A DNA stretch of 8,305 nt from Pseudomonadota bacterium. Its GTDB lineage: Bacteria > Cyanobacteriota > Vampirovibrionia > LMEP-6097. The translations under genes were made by a program, and so were the position numbers. The stretch spans positions 1 to 8,305 of the forward strand of contig RFQS01000103.1 of assembly GCA_009924885.1 (NCBI GenBank), written 5' to 3'. The notes beneath the pieces were generated by a model, which was given only the letters and a program-made list of their open reading frames with translations, was not told the DNA's origin and searched no databases. Below are positions 1 to 7,495 of the stretch, one piece after another. Position 1 is the stretch's first letter. Every line of letters starts with the position of its first letter.

Positions 1-723
1 CTCAACAAATTCAAAATGACCATCAGCAAATTCTTTCCCCGTGCCTTCTATGTTAACTTCATCTAAATTTCCCTTGCTACTTAATTCAAGGAGATTGGTT
101 TTAGGATTAACTATCCCTTCGACATTCATATTATAAGCACTGCCTGCTAAAGTCCCTTTAGTGATGCGATGTTTAGTAAAATATTTTACTGATTTACCAC
201 CAAAATAACCTAATACGTTATTAGTCATAACAGTTCCATCACTCTCAACATAAAGAGACATAAGATTAAATGTTCCGACATTGCAGTAGATATTCATTCG
301 GGCTTTACGTGGCAAGCTTAGTTCCATAATGTTTTTGTAAACGATGGGATAGGAGTTTACTGTCCCTTTCGCGTCAATAATACGATCATTCCATTTAGTG
401 GAACTTACGTAGATATTTAAGAGCAGCTTTTGGTAAGGGACTTTAGCGTCTTTTTCGTAATAATATCTTTCTAAATGAGCCGTACCCTTTTTTCGATAAA
501 TTTTACTGTGCCCTAATCCTCTTAAAGCTAATATGGGAGTGTAATTAGCCATCAGCTTTGCTTTAGTATTTAATAAAGGAGCTAATTCTGCTGGTAGAAT
601 TTGGTTCTTGGTATGCTGCTGAGCTACTGTTGAGTTAGCTAATGCTTTTGAATAATTTAAAGACAATAAACTGAGACTGAAGAAGCATAAAGATAAATAA
701 AGGATAGAGAGATGCTTTTTCAT
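1..723 (-). CDS. Unrecognised exported protein, N-terminal part (runs off left edge)
   Basis: The minus-strand frame is open from an ATG at 723 to base 1 (241 codons, no stop), so the C-terminus lies outside the window. The start is supported by a classical signal peptide: MKKH, then a hydrophobic stretch of about 17 residues (roughly 5-21), and a likely signal peptidase I site after SKALA (residues 25-29). The mature part is rich in Tyr, Asn, Lys and Gly. It shows recurring Gly-Thr turns followed by alternating hydrophobic and polar residues, for example in KGTVNSYPIVY and EGTGKEFADGHFEF, which suggests a mostly beta-strand periplasmic or surface protein. It has one Cys in the hydrophobic stretch and one in the mature part, and no lipobox. 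No good Shine-Dalgarno precedes the ATG. It is divergent from murB. I do not recognise the family; export is well supported, function is unknown. Confidence 0.8.
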   Translation of the reverse strand, partial: MKKHLSILYLSLCFFSLSLLSLNYSKALANSTVAQQHTKNQILPAELAPLLNTKAKLMANYTPILALRGLGHSKIYRKKGTAHLERYYYEKDAKVPYQKLLLNIYVSSTKWNDRIIDAKGTVNSYPIVYKNIMELSLPRKARMNIYCNVGTFNLMSLYVESDGTVMTNNVLGYFGGKSVKYFTKHRITKGTLAGSAYNMNVEGIVNPKTNLLELSSKGNLDEVNIEGTGKEFADGHFEFVE

Positions 724-767
724 AGAGCTATTTATATATATTCACGAAAAAAAAGGGGAAGATAACT

Positions 768-776
768 AATATAGCA
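768..776 (-). promoter_or_regulatory. Extended -10 promoter for the exported-protein gene (candidate)
   Basis: On the minus strand the sequence reads TGCTATATT, an extended -10 (TGn followed by TATATT) about 45 nt upstream of the ATG at 723. No convincing -35 is present; the closest is TTAGAA at 793-798 with a 19-nt spacer. The form resembles the other two promoters proposed in this window, which adds some support. Confidence 0.4.
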
Positions 777-818
777 AAAAAATTAGATAAAATTCTAAAT
801 GCTGTTATTCTTGATAAT

Positions 819-822
819 AGGA
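819..822 (+). promoter_or_regulatory. Shine-Dalgarno favouring a GTG start for murB
   Basis: AGGA at 819-822 lies 6 nt before the in-frame GTG at 829. The upstream ATG at 799 has no Shine-Dalgarno and would add a hydrophobic MLLFLIIGFS leader that MurB proteins lack. The downstream ATG at 847 has only a GGA 13 nt away. The site therefore decides for 829, although 847 fits the usual MurB N-terminus equally well. Confidence 0.5.
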
Positions 823-828
823 TTTAGT

Positions 829-1743
829 GTGGAAACTTTGTCTCAGATGGAGATACTTCAAGATTATGATATTACTAATTTAAGCACTTTGCGTGTGAGG
901 GCAAAGGTTAGTTATTTTGTTGAGCCAGAGACTATAGGAGAATTAATTTCAGCCGTAAGCTTAGCTAAAGAAAAGAATCTTAAAACTTATTTTCTCGGTG
1001 GCGGTTCTAATTCACTTTTAAGCTCTAGAAATATAGATGCTTTTTTAATTTCTACTTTAAAGCTGGATTTTATTAACGAGCTTGATGATGGACTATTTGA
1101 GGTCGGTGCGGGGCTTAAGATGCCACGTTTTTGTGGCAAGATGATACATAAATCGCTCACGGGAGTTGAGTTTATGGTGGGAATTCCAGGCTCTATCGGT
1201 GGTGGAATTATTATGAATGCTGGAGCTCATGGACGTGAATTCGCCCAAGTCTTCGTCTCTGCTAAGGTTTTAGATTTAGATACATTAGAAATTAAGGAGC
1301 TTGATTTTCAAGATTTGAATTTCAAATACAGATCATCTTCTATTAACCCAGATAAACAGTGTATTTTGTCGGCTGTATTAAAATTAGAATATAGTGATAA
1401 AGATAAAATTCGTGAAACAGTGGCTCACTATAATGCTTCTAGAACCACTTCCCAACCATTGAAAGCTTGGACTTGTGGTTGTACTTTTAAAAATCCTGAT
1501 AAATTTTCAGCAGGTAAATTAATTCAAGAGTCTGGTGGAAAGCTTATGCAGATTGGTGATCTAAGAGTTTCTAACGTGCATGCTAATTTTTTTGAAAATA
1601 TTGGAGCAGGTTCTTCAATTGATTTCTGTAATCTTGTTTCTCAAATACAGGGGCTAGTTAAGCAAGAGAAAAATATTAAACTATCTCCAGAAGTCAGACC
1701 TATAGGTGAATTTACTGAAGAAGAATTAAAAATCTGGCTTTAA
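829..1743 (+). CDS. murB: UDP-N-acetylenolpyruvoylglucosamine reductase MurB, type II
   Basis: MurB is the cytoplasmic FAD enzyme that reduces UDP-GlcNAc-enolpyruvate to UDP-MurNAc with NADPH, the second committed step of peptidoglycan synthesis. Counting from the GTG at 829 (304 aa), the FAD-binding GGGSN is at 57-61 and the GIPGSIGGG loop at 118-126. The substrate-site YR is at 167-168, GCTFKNP near 217-223, HANFF at 251-255, and the catalytic Glu of SPEVRPIGE at 288. The length and the lack of the Tyr-loop insertion make it type II (Bacillus-like, about 300 aa) rather than the longer E. coli type I. The proton-donor position, Ser229 in E. coli, is Cys218 here. The gene stands alone between a divergent exported-protein gene and an orphan gene, not in a mur/fts cluster. 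Start alternatives are ATG 799, which adds an atypical hydrophobic leader, and ATG 847. The assignment is very secure. Confidence 0.97.
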   Translation: METLSQMEILQDYDITNLSTLRVRAKVSYFVEPETIGELISAVSLAKEKNLKTYFLGGGSNSLLSSRNIDAFLISTLKLDFINELDDGLFEVGAGLKMPRFCGKMIHKSLTGVEFMVGIPGSIGGGIIMNAGAHGREFAQVFVSAKVLDLDTLEIKELDFQDLNFKYRSSSINPDKQCILSAVLKLEYSDKDKIRETVAHYNASRTTSQPLKAWTCGCTFKNPDKFSAGKLIQESGGKLMQIGDLRVSNVHANFFENIGAGSSIDFCNLVSQIQGLVKQEKNIKLSPEVRPIGEFTEEELKIWL

Positions 1744-1782
1744 TTTTTTTATTTTAGAACTTAATATTTTTTGTCTGCCTCA

Positions 1783-1813
1783 TTGATATACTTTTTAAAG
1801 ATTCTGTTATAAT
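1783..1813 (+). promoter_or_regulatory. Promoter of the 117-aa orphan gene
   Basis: A consensus TATAAT at 1808-1813 is preceded by TG at 1805-1806 (TGTTATAAT, an extended -10). A -35-like TTGATA sits at 1783-1788 with a long 19-nt spacer. Transcription would start near 1820, about 38 nt before the ATG at 1858. It is one of the best sigma-70-type promoter matches in the window. Confidence 0.7.
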
Positions 1814-1857
1814 CAAGGAATAATTCTTCAAAGTTGAATCGGGAAATAAAATATTAA

Positions 1858-2211
1858 ATGTTGGGAATCCTTTTAAATTCTGCTATCGCAGTAGTTGCGA
1901 CTGCCTTAATACCGACAGGTGACGGTGAATCACCTAATAAAAGAGTATATGGTATAGATCCAGAGATGCCTCCTAAGCCAGCTCCTGGTAGTGATCAGAG
2001 AATTCAAGATCGTCTTATGCAGAGTATGTTGGCTCGTGCTGCTGAGATGTTTGCTTCTGTAGAAGGAATCACTGAGCGAGAGAAAAGAGAGCAGGAAAAA
2101 CGTAGAAGAGTTAGGGTTTTACAGTCGAAAGCTCGTCAAAAAGAGGTTCGTAAGCTTAAGGTTAAAGGGCGTCGTTTTCTCAGAGATTTATCTGGGCGTA
2201 TGCCGCATTAA
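1858..2211 (+). CDS. Orphan small protein: hydrophobic N-terminus, basic C-terminal half
   Basis: This is a 117-residue protein of no family I recognise. Residues 1-19 are hydrophobic and uncharged, so they resemble a membrane anchor more than a signal peptide, since there is no N-terminal Lys/Arg. A Pro-rich linker follows (PEMPPKPAPG, about 35-44), then a predicted helix (46-70). Residues 73-114 hold 19 Lys/Arg against 6 acidic residues and look helical, which suggests nucleic acid, ribosome or anionic-membrane contact; that is inference. Its own extended -10 promoter and a GGGA about 13 nt before the ATG support expression, the latter being a rather distant Shine-Dalgarno. It has no Cys and no His except the last residue. 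It lies between murB and the convergent groESL operon. The sequence after the stop stays open in the same frame apart from two stops, so the annotated end may not be the ancestral one. Confidence 0.65.
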   Translation: MLGILLNSAIAVVATALIPTGDGESPNKRVYGIDPEMPPKPAPGSDQRIQDRLMQSMLARAAEMFASVEGITEREKREQEKRRRVRVLQSKARQKEVRKLKVKGRRFLRDLSGRMPH

Positions 2212-2235
2212 AATGATAGCCCGAGTACCTCATAG

Positions 2236-2301
2236 CTCAGCCAAATAAATGGAACCAATGGTCCCAATATTGAAGATATTGGTCCAGTAGCTGAACTTTT
2301 T
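2236..2301 (+). other. Structured 3' region with competing hairpins (candidate weak terminator or RNA element)
   Basis: The arm ATATTGG (2276-2282) can pair with CCAATAT (2264-2270, loop of 5). Its overlapping part ATTGGTCC (2278-2285) can pair instead with GGAACCAAT (2251-2259, one bulge), so the two hairpins exclude each other. An outer stem TCAGC (2237-2241) with GCTGA (2290-2294) could close the region, followed shortly by TTTTT at 2297-2301. This could be a leaky terminator for the orphan gene, a small RNA, or chance. The same bases also form an open reading frame without a normal start. Confidence 0.25.
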
Positions 2302-2330
2302 GTATCTGTCGCAAAAATAAACTTTGATTT

Positions 2331-2373
2331 AAAAAAGACGGACTTGATAAAATTTATCAAGTCCGTCTTTTTT
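2331..2373. terminator. Bidirectional intrinsic terminator between the orphan gene and groEL
   Basis: GACGGACTTGAT (2337-2348) and ATCAAGTCCGTC (2356-2367) form a perfect 12-bp stem. The loop AAAATTT can itself shorten by further A-T pairing. Six A at 2331-2336 and six T at 2368-2373 flank the stem, so it works in both directions. It ends groEL transcription about 30 nt past the stop codon on the minus strand and also ends plus-strand transcription from the orphan gene. Confidence 0.92.
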
Positions 2374-2402
2374 CTAAATATAAAATGAATGAGATTCTTT
2401 AA

Positions 2403-4040
<1,638 letters not shown>

Positions 4041-4050
4041 AATAATATAT

Positions 4051-4056
4051 CTCCTT
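4051..4056 (-). promoter_or_regulatory. groEL ribosome binding site
   Basis: On the minus strand AAGGAG lies in the groES-groEL gap, 10 nt before the groEL ATG at 4040. It fixes the start and shows groEL is translated independently of groES. Confidence 0.85.
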
Positions 4057-4065
4057 TTTTAAGTA

Positions 4066-4377
4066 CTATGCTTCTACTACTGCTAATATTTCGTTCTCTG
4101 AAAGAATTAGAAGATCTTCATTATCTACTTTGATTTCAGTACCAGCATATTTAGAGTAAATAACGATATCACCCTCTTTAAGATCGATCTTCTGTCTATC
4201 ACCTTTTTCATTAAGTGCACCAGGACCGATAGCTAGAACCATTCCTTCAAGTGGTTTTTCTTGAGAACCGCTTGGAAGATAGATTCCACCTTCTGTTTTA
4301 TCTTTAGCTTCAAGCTTTTTTATAACTAACTTATTACCAAGTGGTCTAAGTTTTTTCTTTGTTGCAGTTGCGCTCAT
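4066..4377 (-). CDS. groES: Co-chaperonin GroES (10 kDa, Cpn10)
   Basis: GroES is the heptameric lid that binds the GroEL apical domains and closes the folding chamber. The protein is 103 aa, the usual size, with a short Lys-rich extension (MSATATKKK) before the conserved RPLGNKLVIKK strand. The mobile loop is at about 23-38, with the GroEL-contacting hydrophobic tripeptide as IYL in GGIYLP (usually IVL or IML). The roof region and the terminal EILAVVEA strand are standard. It is the first gene of the groESL operon, 25 nt upstream of groEL. AGGAGGT lies 5 nt before the ATG, and an extended -10 promoter with an inverted repeat at its -35 lies further upstream. It is divergent from the protoporphyrinogen oxidase gene. 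Confidence 0.98.
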   Translation of the reverse strand: MSATATKKKLRPLGNKLVIKKLEAKDKTEGGIYLPSGSQEKPLEGMVLAIGPGALNEKGDRQKIDLKEGDIVIYSKYAGTEIKVDNEDLLILSENEILAVVEA

Positions 4378-4382
4378 ATTTT

Positions 4383-4389
4383 ACCTCCT
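4383..4389 (-). promoter_or_regulatory. groES ribosome binding site
   Basis: AGGAGGT on the minus strand, 5 nt before the ATG at 4377, is the strongest Shine-Dalgarno in the window, as expected for a highly expressed chaperonin operon. Confidence 0.88.
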
Positions 4390-4416
4390 AAAATATTCAA
4401 CTAATTTCTTCCTGTG

Positions 4417-4445
4417 ATTATATCATGCTTGAATCGGTAAAGATT
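4417..4445 (-). promoter_or_regulatory. groESL promoter
   Basis: The minus strand carries TGATATAAT: a consensus -10 at 4417-4422 with the extended TG at 4424-4425. The hexamer 17 nt upstream (AATCTT, 4440-4445) is a poor -35, consistent with an extended -10 promoter. Transcription would start near 4410, giving a leader of about 33 nt. The -35 region is covered by the inverted repeat at 4437-4459. Confidence 0.6.
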
Positions 4446-4459
4446 AGATCTAGCTTTAC
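4437..4459. promoter_or_regulatory. Inverted repeat over the groESL -35: candidate heat-shock operator
   Basis: GTAAAG (4437-4442) and CTTTAC (4454-4459) are perfect inverted arms around an 11-nt centre that itself holds the palindrome TAGATCTA (4445-4452). The repeat overlaps the -35 of groES, where a repressor would act. It is not CIRCE (TTAGCACTC-N9-GAGTGCTAA), and no CIRCE copy was found in the groES upstream region. An operator role is inference from position and symmetry. Confidence 0.4.
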
Positions 4460-4569
4460 TTATAACCTTTGATTTTAGATTTTTTTTAGAAATTTTAGTA
4501 CTTGAAGGCAAGGGAAGCGCAGAGATTGGAGTTTCGCTACACGCTTTTATGGTATGTTTTGTTTTGGTT

Positions 4570-6114
4570 ATGCTTTATGACTTTATTATCGTCGGTGGAG
4601 GAATATCTGGTCTCTACGCTGCTTATGAATTAAAGAAAAAAGGTTTTAAGGTACTTCTTTTAGAAAAGAATACAGTTGTTGGTGGTACTTGGAATAGTCT
4701 TCAATACAAGACTTCTATCTATGAACTCGGACCTAATACGATTTTAAGTAATTCTGATGAGCTTTTAGATTTAATTGAAGATTTAGGAATGGAAGATGAC
4801 TTATTATCATCCCCGCTCTCTTCTGCGAAACGCTATATTTACCATCATCATAAATTAATAGAATTAAGTTCTAATCCTTTGCAGCTTTTAAATTCAGGTG
4901 TTTTGTCAATATTAGGTTTCCTGAGGATTTTTTTAGAACCTTTTTATCATAAGGCTTTTACTTCCTTTGGTCGCGTAATTTCAGAATCTGCTGCCGAACC
5001 TGTAATTTCAAATCTAAATACAGAAGAGTCTGTTAAGCAGTTTTGCGAAAGAAAATTTGGGTTTGAGCTTACTGATGTTTTAGTAAAGACTTTTCTCAAG
5101 GGAGTTTGGGCAGGGGATATTTCTAAGCTATCAGCGAATATTGCTTTGAGTAATTTAGTGAAGCTTGAAAAAAAATCTGGTTCGGTTTTTTGGGGGGCAA
5201 TTACGTGTGCCTTGCAAGGTTTCATTTCGCAAATTTCTAAAAATCTGTTCAAGAGTGTCGCTTCGGATGAAATGCAGCTTGAATCATCTTTAAAAAAAGA
5301 ATTTAGTAAAAAGAAATTTACACTATCCTTTAAGAACGGCTTGCAGTCATTAACTCAGGAAATAGCTGATGAACTATCTGAGTCTTTAAAGCTTAATACT
5401 GAAGTGGAATCTATTTTAAACGTGCATCATGAAAATGGCGAAAGCACAGAGCTTTCAGCGCATGAACAGCAGTATTATCTTTTAAAGACTAATCAAGGTG
5501 ATTTTAAAGCGAAATCTGTGATTATCGCCTCTCCAGCATATGTCGCAGCTAAGCTTTTAGCAGATTTAGATTCTAAAGTTTCTGCTAGCTTGGCGAGTAT
5601 AGAATATGCACCAATCGCGTTCTGTGCTTATGTTTTACCTAAAGCTAAGCTAAAAAAAGAATTAAAAGGGTTCGGTTTTTTATCAGCTGATGATTCTATA
5701 AAGGTTTTAGGTTCTATATGGGCTTCCGAGCTTTTTCCAGAGAGGAATTTAGATGACGAATATCTGCACATTAGCTTTATTGGTGGGGCTTTAAATACAA
5801 GTATTGTAAACGCAGAAATTGGAGTTTGCGAGCCGTCCCATCTTTGGGGTGAGTTAACTACGGAGCTTAGTTTGATTTATAAAGACTGGGCTAAAGAGCC
5901 TCTAGGGAAAGAGGATTTTAAGTTATTAGATATTAAAGTTTTAGATAAAGCTATTCCACAGCTTAATTTAGGGCATGGAAAATTAATCGAAGATTTACAA
6001 AAACAGCTCAGGACGGATAATCCTAAAATACACTTAATAGGTAATTATTTAAAAGGCGTATCTATAAAGGATTCGCTGCGCAGTGTAACTGAGCTTAATA
6101 ATTATTTAGCTTAG
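4570..6114 (+). CDS. hemY: Oxygen-dependent protoporphyrinogen/coproporphyrinogen oxidase-like flavoprotein
   Basis: This belongs to the FAD-containing PPOX branch of the amine oxidase superfamily, which oxidises protoporphyrinogen IX (or coproporphyrinogen III) in late haem synthesis using O2. Counting from the ATG at 4570 (514 aa), the Rossmann dinucleotide site VGGGISGL is at 8-15, with the ribose-binding acidic residue E32 and GG at 38-39. The PPOX-type GPNT follows at 54-57, then the substrate and membrane-facing domain with RIFLEPF and GVWAGD (178-183). The C-terminal FAD motif GNYLKGVSIKDSL is at 491-503, matching the family's GNYxxGVSxxD. There is no signal peptide; such enzymes are usually peripheral on the inner membrane face. 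An ATG at 4549 would add MVCFVLV, and neither start has a good Shine-Dalgarno. I chose 4570 because the Rossmann fold then starts right after Met. The last 20 bp overlap the convergent ATPase gene. Substrate preference cannot be read from sequence. Confidence 0.88.
   Translation: MLYDFIIVGGGISGLYAAYELKKKGFKVLLLEKNTVVGGTWNSLQYKTSIYELGPNTILSNSDELLDLIEDLGMEDDLLSSPLSSAKRYIYHHHKLIELSSNPLQLLNSGVLSILGFLRIFLEPFYHKAFTSFGRVISESAAEPVISNLNTEESVKQFCERKFGFELTDVLVKTFLKGVWAGDISKLSANIALSNLVKLEKKSGSVFWGAITCALQGFISQISKNLFKSVASDEMQLESSLKKEFSKKKFTLSFKNGLQSLTQEIADELSESLKLNTEVESILNVHHENGESTELSAHEQQYYLLKTNQGDFKAKSVIIASPAYVAAKLLADLDSKVSASLASIEYAPIAFCAYVLPKAKLKKELKGFGFLSADDSIKVLGSIWASELFPERNLDDEYLHISFIGGALNTSIVNAEIGVCEPSHLWGELTTELSLIYKDWAKEPLGKEDFKLLDIKVLDKAIPQLNLGHGKLIEDLQKQLRTDNPKIHLIGNYLKGVSIKDSLRSVTELNNYLA
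6093..6110. repeat. Near-palindrome at the overlapping ends of two convergent genes
   Basis: An 18-bp sequence with 8 of 9 symmetric pairs matching has the perfect 10-bp core AATAATTATT. It encodes the C-termini of both convergent genes, so one protein ends in LNNYLA and the other in KLNNY. It could fold as a weak A-T hairpin in either transcript, but it has no T-tract. Confidence 0.6.
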
Positions 6115-7450
6115 TCCAAGGCTCATCATCAGCATAGGGAATATCGTTTACTATATCTTCAAGAGTGCTTCTGATGCTTAATAGAGAATTTTCTTCGACA
6201 ATTTTAATCGGGATTTTTTTCTTGCGAGAAATTTCATATATCTGAGCATCTGGCTGAGCATAGCTTTTCAGAGCGAAGATCATATCTGCTTCATCGATGG
6301 TATTTGCGATAGTAAGCTCAATATCATGCCCACTCAAAGAGCGCTTTAATAGTGACTTAGATATGGCATAAGGATAAATAGCTAAGCTATTACCGTCTTT
6401 ACTGAAAGGAAAATTACTGATTTGGCTAGAAAGCTCTTCCCTGTAGGGTTTTTCTAATATGGTAATTTCATCAGTATCTTTATTTCGAGTGCGAAGTTCG
6501 GGCTGAACTGTCCATCCTCTCAATATAGAATCTACGCTCATAGCTGTATTCTTGTGAACATTTACAGTATAGCGGTCTATAATTTCAACACAAATATCAA
6601 AAGTGGGCTTAGAAGCTCTTTCTAAGATGGTTTTCCTTGTTCCACGTTTACGTGCTTCATCATCACCTAAGGTTACAGACTCTATTCCACCTATCAGATC
6701 GCTTAAAGTCGGGTTCTGTATTATGTTTTCAAGGTTAATTCCATGAGCTGTACCGATTAATCTAACACCTCGCTCTGCGATAGTTCTTGCTGCGTAAGCC
6801 TCTTCCTGAGTGCCTATCTCATCAATGATAATAACCTCAGGCATATGATTTTCTACTGCTTCTATCATGATGTCATGCTGCTGAAGGTGTTTAGGAAGCT
6901 GCATTCTACGTGCTCTGCCGATAGCTGGGTGCGGTATATCACCATCTCCGCCTATTTCATTCGACGTATCTATGACAACAACTCTTTGTTCTTGCTCAGT
7001 AGAGATTTTATAAGCTATTTCTCTAAGAATAGTAGTTTTACCTACGCCCGGAGGCCCTAATAGTAAAAGGGATTTAGACTCTTGCAAGCAGTCTTTTATA
7101 ATATCGACAGTGCCGAATACCGACCTACCAACTCGCATGGTTAAACCAACGATTTTATTAATTTTATTTCTAATGCAACTGATTCTGTGCAGAGTGCCTT
7201 CAAGACCAGCTCTGTTAGAGTCATTGAATTCACCAACTCTTGCGACGATATCATCAAGAAAGCTCTGAGTGACAATTCTTTCACCAAGCATTATTGTTTT
7301 TTGTTTAGAAAATCTAGCTTCTGGAATCCGACCCAAGTCTAGAACTATTTCTATTAACTTAGTTAGATCATGATTCAGTAAAATCTGTTTAACTTCTTTC
7401 GGTAATAAATCTACTATTTTTTGTACGTCGTCTTTAACGATATTTACCAT
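6095..7450 (-). CDS. Ycf45/SpoIIIAA-like AAA ATPase without R3H domain
   Basis: This is a cytoplasmic P-loop ATPase of the Ycf45 group (cyanobacteria and algal plastids), related to the sporulation ATPase SpoIIIAA and more distantly to secretion ATPases. Its cellular role is not established. Of 451 aa, residues 1-110 are an N-terminal helical and strand domain. The ATPase core has Walker A GPPGVGKTT (132-140), the family block DTSNEIGGDGD (161-171) and HPAIGRARRMQ (174-184). Walker B is VIIIDE (206-211) and sensor-like GTAH is at 233-236. Residues about 376-436 form the C-terminal alpha/beta region typical of Ycf45, with a TIDEADMIFALKSY stretch. Cyanobacterial homologues usually continue into an R3H nucleic-acid-binding domain; this one stops short, so that domain is missing. 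It lies 45 nt downstream of ldpA on the same strand, probably co-transcribed. The Shine-Dalgarno is weak (AGAG, about 10 nt upstream). It overlaps the convergent hemY-like gene by 20 bp. Confidence 0.88.
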   Translation of the reverse strand: MVNIVKDDVQKIVDLLPKEVKQILLNHDLTKLIEIVLDLGRIPEARFSKQKTIMLGERIVTQSFLDDIVARVGEFNDSNRAGLEGTLHRISCIRNKINKIVGLTMRVGRSVFGTVDIIKDCLQESKSLLLLGPPGVGKTTILREIAYKISTEQEQRVVVIDTSNEIGGDGDIPHPAIGRARRMQLPKHLQQHDIMIEAVENHMPEVIIIDEIGTQEEAYAARTIAERGVRLIGTAHGINLENIIQNPTLSDLIGGIESVTLGDDEARKRGTRKTILERASKPTFDICVEIIDRYTVNVHKNTAMSVDSILRGWTVQPELRTRNKDTDEITILEKPYREELSSQISNFPFSKDGNSLAIYPYAISKSLLKRSLSGHDIELTIANTIDEADMIFALKSYAQPDAQIYEISRKKKIPIKIVEENSLLSIRSTLEDIVNDIPYADDEPWTKLNNY

Positions 7451-7495
7451 TAAGTTAAGTCTCTTTTATTAATATTCCCATTTTAGTGGCTAAAT

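Noticed and set aside
751..760. Shine-Dalgarno-like AAGGGGAA in the divergent region
   Set aside because: No ATG, GTG or TTG lies at a usable distance on the plus strand.
799..828. Hydrophobic leader MLLFLIIGFS on MurB as a membrane anchor
   Set aside because: MurB is cytoplasmic, the ATG at 799 lacks a Shine-Dalgarno, and a better-supported start exists at 829.
1724..1750. Possible terminator at the end of murB: AATTAAA/TTTAATT stem followed by T's
   Set aside because: The stem is only seven A-T pairs with an 8-nt loop, too weak to call in AT-rich DNA. Read-through into the orphan gene remains possible.
2349..2355. The perfect inverted repeat at 2331-2373 as a transposon end or attachment site
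   Set aside because: No target duplication, transposase or integrase is nearby, and the A and T tracts with its place after groEL fit a terminator.
4441..4569. Upstream extension of the hemY-like frame, open back to the TAA at 4438-4440
   Set aside because: It has no start codon before 4549 and overlaps the groESL promoter; it is open by chance.
4947..5252. Minus-strand ORF of 101 codons
   Set aside because: Antisense inside the hemY-like gene, with no promoter or ribosome binding site and no recognisable motif.
6845..7060. Plus-strand ORF of 71 codons
   Set aside because: Antisense to the ATPase core including Walker A and B; a shadow of a conserved region.
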